Shown here one piece after another: positions 62,216 to 64,000 of a DNA stretch of 64,000 nt; position 1 is the stretch's first letter, and the number at the start of each line of letters is the position of its first letter. The notes under the pieces are model-generated. The model was not told the origin of the DNA and made no database searches. It saw only the letters and a program-made list of their open reading frames with translations. The DNA is taken from NCBI GenBank assembly GCA_032622095.1, contig CP136067.1:194706052-194770051 (forward strand), given 5' to 3'. The DNA comes from Siphonodentalium dalli. Taxonomy: Eukaryota > Mollusca > Scaphopoda > Gadilida > Siphonodentaliidae. Made by a program: the position numbers and the translations under genes.

Positions 62216-63765
62216 CTCCGCCCCCGGATAGACGTCGAAATGTAGGGTCCTATCCTCTTTAAATGTATATATAGCGCTACAAATGTCGCGTGATATGTGA
62301 GACTCTCCTCCCCCGGGATGACCTCGATTCCTATAGTTCGAGCTCTTGTGGTGATATTTAGATCTAGAACACCATGTCCTACTTACATTCCTAACATCAC
62401 GGGGATATATGAAGAAATGTAGGGTTCTACCCTCTTTGTGTATATATATGCATATATAGCGATAAGTCACGTGATATGTGGGCCTCTCCTCCCCGGAATA
62501 ACCTATATATTCAATTAGTTCGTGCTGCGTGTGGTGATACTGTCTTGGATATAGGACACCCTATACACCCTGCTTACATTCCGAAAACACGAAGATGGAT
62601 GTCGAAATGTGTGGTTCAAAACCATCTATGAATGCCCATTTATAACGTTAAGTTGCGTGATATGTGGGACTCTCTTCCTCGGGATGACATAGATTCCAAT
62701 AATGCGAGCTGCGTGTGGTTATATTTGGATGAGAGACACCCTGTCCTATTCATGTTCCGAAAATCACGAGGATAGATGTGGGCTTCTACCAGCTTTGAAT
62801 ATGCAATTAGCGCTAAGTCGTGTGGTATGCGGGCCTCTCTTTCTCGGGATGACCTGGCTCCAATAGTTCGAGTTGCGTGTGGTTATATTTGGATCTAGAA
62901 CACCATGTCCTACTTACATTCCTATAAAATCACGAGGATATATGACGAAATGTAGGGTTCTACCCTCTGTGGGTGTGCAGATATAGCGCTAAGTCATGTG
63001 ATATGTGGGCATCCCCTCCCCGGAATAACATAGATTCCAATATTACGAGCTGCGTGGGGTGATACTGTCTTGGATATAAGACACCCTATACCCTGCTTAC
63101 ATATCGAAAATCACGAGAATGGATGTCGAAATGTGTGGTTCAAAACCATCTGTGAATATAACGTTAAGTTGCGGGGACTCTCTTCCTCGGGATGACATAG
63201 CATCCAATAATTCGAGCTGCGTGTGGTTATATTTGGATGTATGACACCCTGTCCTGCTTACATTCCAGAAATCACGAGGATATATGTCGAAATGTATAGC
63301 TGTTCCCTCCTTAAAAATTAATATAACGCTGTGTCGTGTGATATTATAATAATAATAATAATGACCAGTTTTATATAGCGATTAACCAATGTCTTGCTCT
63401 AACACGCTTGGTACAATATTACCCCAGTCATTTGTGCTATAGCCAACCAATGAACCGGCTTCAGGCGCTGCTCTAGTTTGATCAGAACATGCTCTGATAC
63501 TCATCAGTATGACAAGCTGACTGGTACTCTTTTACCGCATGATCGCCACTGCTGTGTGGAAACTCAATGACCGGCGACGCGCTGCGAGCCCATATCGATG
63601 TGTTTACAGCGAATACAAGTCCAGCACACTGACCACTGGACCACGGAGCTCCACATGATATGCGGGTCTCTCCTCCCCCGGGATGCCACATGACCTGCAT
63701 TCCAACAAATCGAGCTGCGTGTATTGATATTTGGAATTACAGGACACCCTGTCTTACTTGCATTT
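62216..63765. repeat. Satellite-like array, ~175-180-bp unit
   Basis: About eight diverged units. Each has tgtcgaaatgtagggttcta-like, gtgatatgtgggactctc, cgggatgacctagattcc and gagctgcgtgtggt-like blocks in the same order. Units 2-3 and 6-7 resemble each other most (both include tgtggttcaaaaccatct), which suggests a higher-order duplication of ~530 bp. One unit is split by a SINE. Confidence 0.7.
63345..63653 (-). mobile_element. tRNA-derived SINE
   Basis: On the minus strand it opens with TGGTCCAGTGGTCAGTG, an RNA polymerase III A box in tRNA context, followed by a B-box-like ATGGGCTCGCAGC. It runs ~300 bp and ends with cgctatataaaactggtc and an (ATT)n tail. TGATAT occurs on both sides and the interrupted satellite unit resumes right after it, so the insertion is clean. 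No LINE partner was identified. Confidence 0.65.
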
Positions 63766-64000
63766 CGATATATATATACTGACTTAACCGTAATTATGGG
63801 CAGTTGTCCTGAAACAGGGTTACGGGCAGTCATATTTCCCATTATCTGAAGTCAACAAAAATTTGCAAAAAGCTATGTATAGGTTATATACCCCTATATA
63901 TAACTTCAGATTTACCCCACCCCTATTTTCATACCCACCCATAACGACGGTTCAGGAGTCAAGAACTTTACGGGCAGTATATATCAAACCTACAGAGAAT
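63766..64000. other. Window end, nothing recognised
   Basis: AT-rich sequence with tatataccccta-like words. No gene. Confidence 0.4.

Noticed and set aside
63480-63653. A functional tRNA gene
   Set aside because: A- and B-box-like words are present, but no full cloverleaf; the ~300-bp unit with an (ATT)n tail is a SINE.

Overview
The window is nuclear DNA of an animal, most likely a marine invertebrate; the phylum cannot be fixed from sequence alone. The pointers are an AT-rich, transposon-dense background, a one-exon Toll-like receptor of the type expanded in many marine invertebrates, a three-exon secreted C-type lectin gene with GT-AG introns, LINE and SINE debris, Helentron-like repeats, and a Maverick/Polinton element. 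No rRNA, stand-alone tRNA, CRISPR array or bacterial operon was found.

Layout. 1-9.7 kb: foldback and DNA-transposon relics, a LINE tail, and a head-to-tail run of Helentron-like repeats carrying many AAGGTCA-type motifs. 10-14 kb: a second Helentron-like element with an internal 1,552-bp tandem duplication. 14.2-18.7 kb: an internally deleted Gypsy-type LTR retrotransposon with almost identical LTRs. 20.4-22.9 kb: a Toll-like receptor gene, followed at once by a 1.66-kb foldback element. 25-27.6 kb: a piggyBac-type MITE, small tandem repeats and a LINE tail. 27,648-45,211: a 17,564-bp Polinton with 6-bp target-site duplications (TTCGTA). 45.9-64 kb: more Helentron-like, hAT-like and piggyBac-like elements, the lectin gene (53.5 to 48.7 kb, minus strand), hairpin elements and a satellite-like array split by a SINE.

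The Polinton is the centrepiece. Its right two thirds carry the replication and virion set on the plus strand: protein-primed DNA polymerase B, packaging ATPase, chromodomain integrase, minor and major capsid proteins, small basic and membrane proteins, and adenain-type protease. The polymerase has one in-frame TGA and the major capsid gene has two frame breaks, so this copy looks defective although its integrase, ATPase, minor capsid and protease frames are intact. Its left third is unusual. It has two duplicated divergent gene cassettes whose promoters and 3' ends are nearly the same but whose proteins are unrelated, and all four genes end in a 16-nt hairpin that matches the metazoan replication-dependent histone mRNA 3' stem-loop. 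Next to them the polymerase and a CCHC zinc-knuckle gene diverge from a near-perfect 396-bp palindrome and so share the same first ~33 residues. I read this left arm as a modular accessory-gene region with histone-like, S-phase-type mRNA ends. That is an inference, but the sequence signs are clear and I do not know of a description of it.
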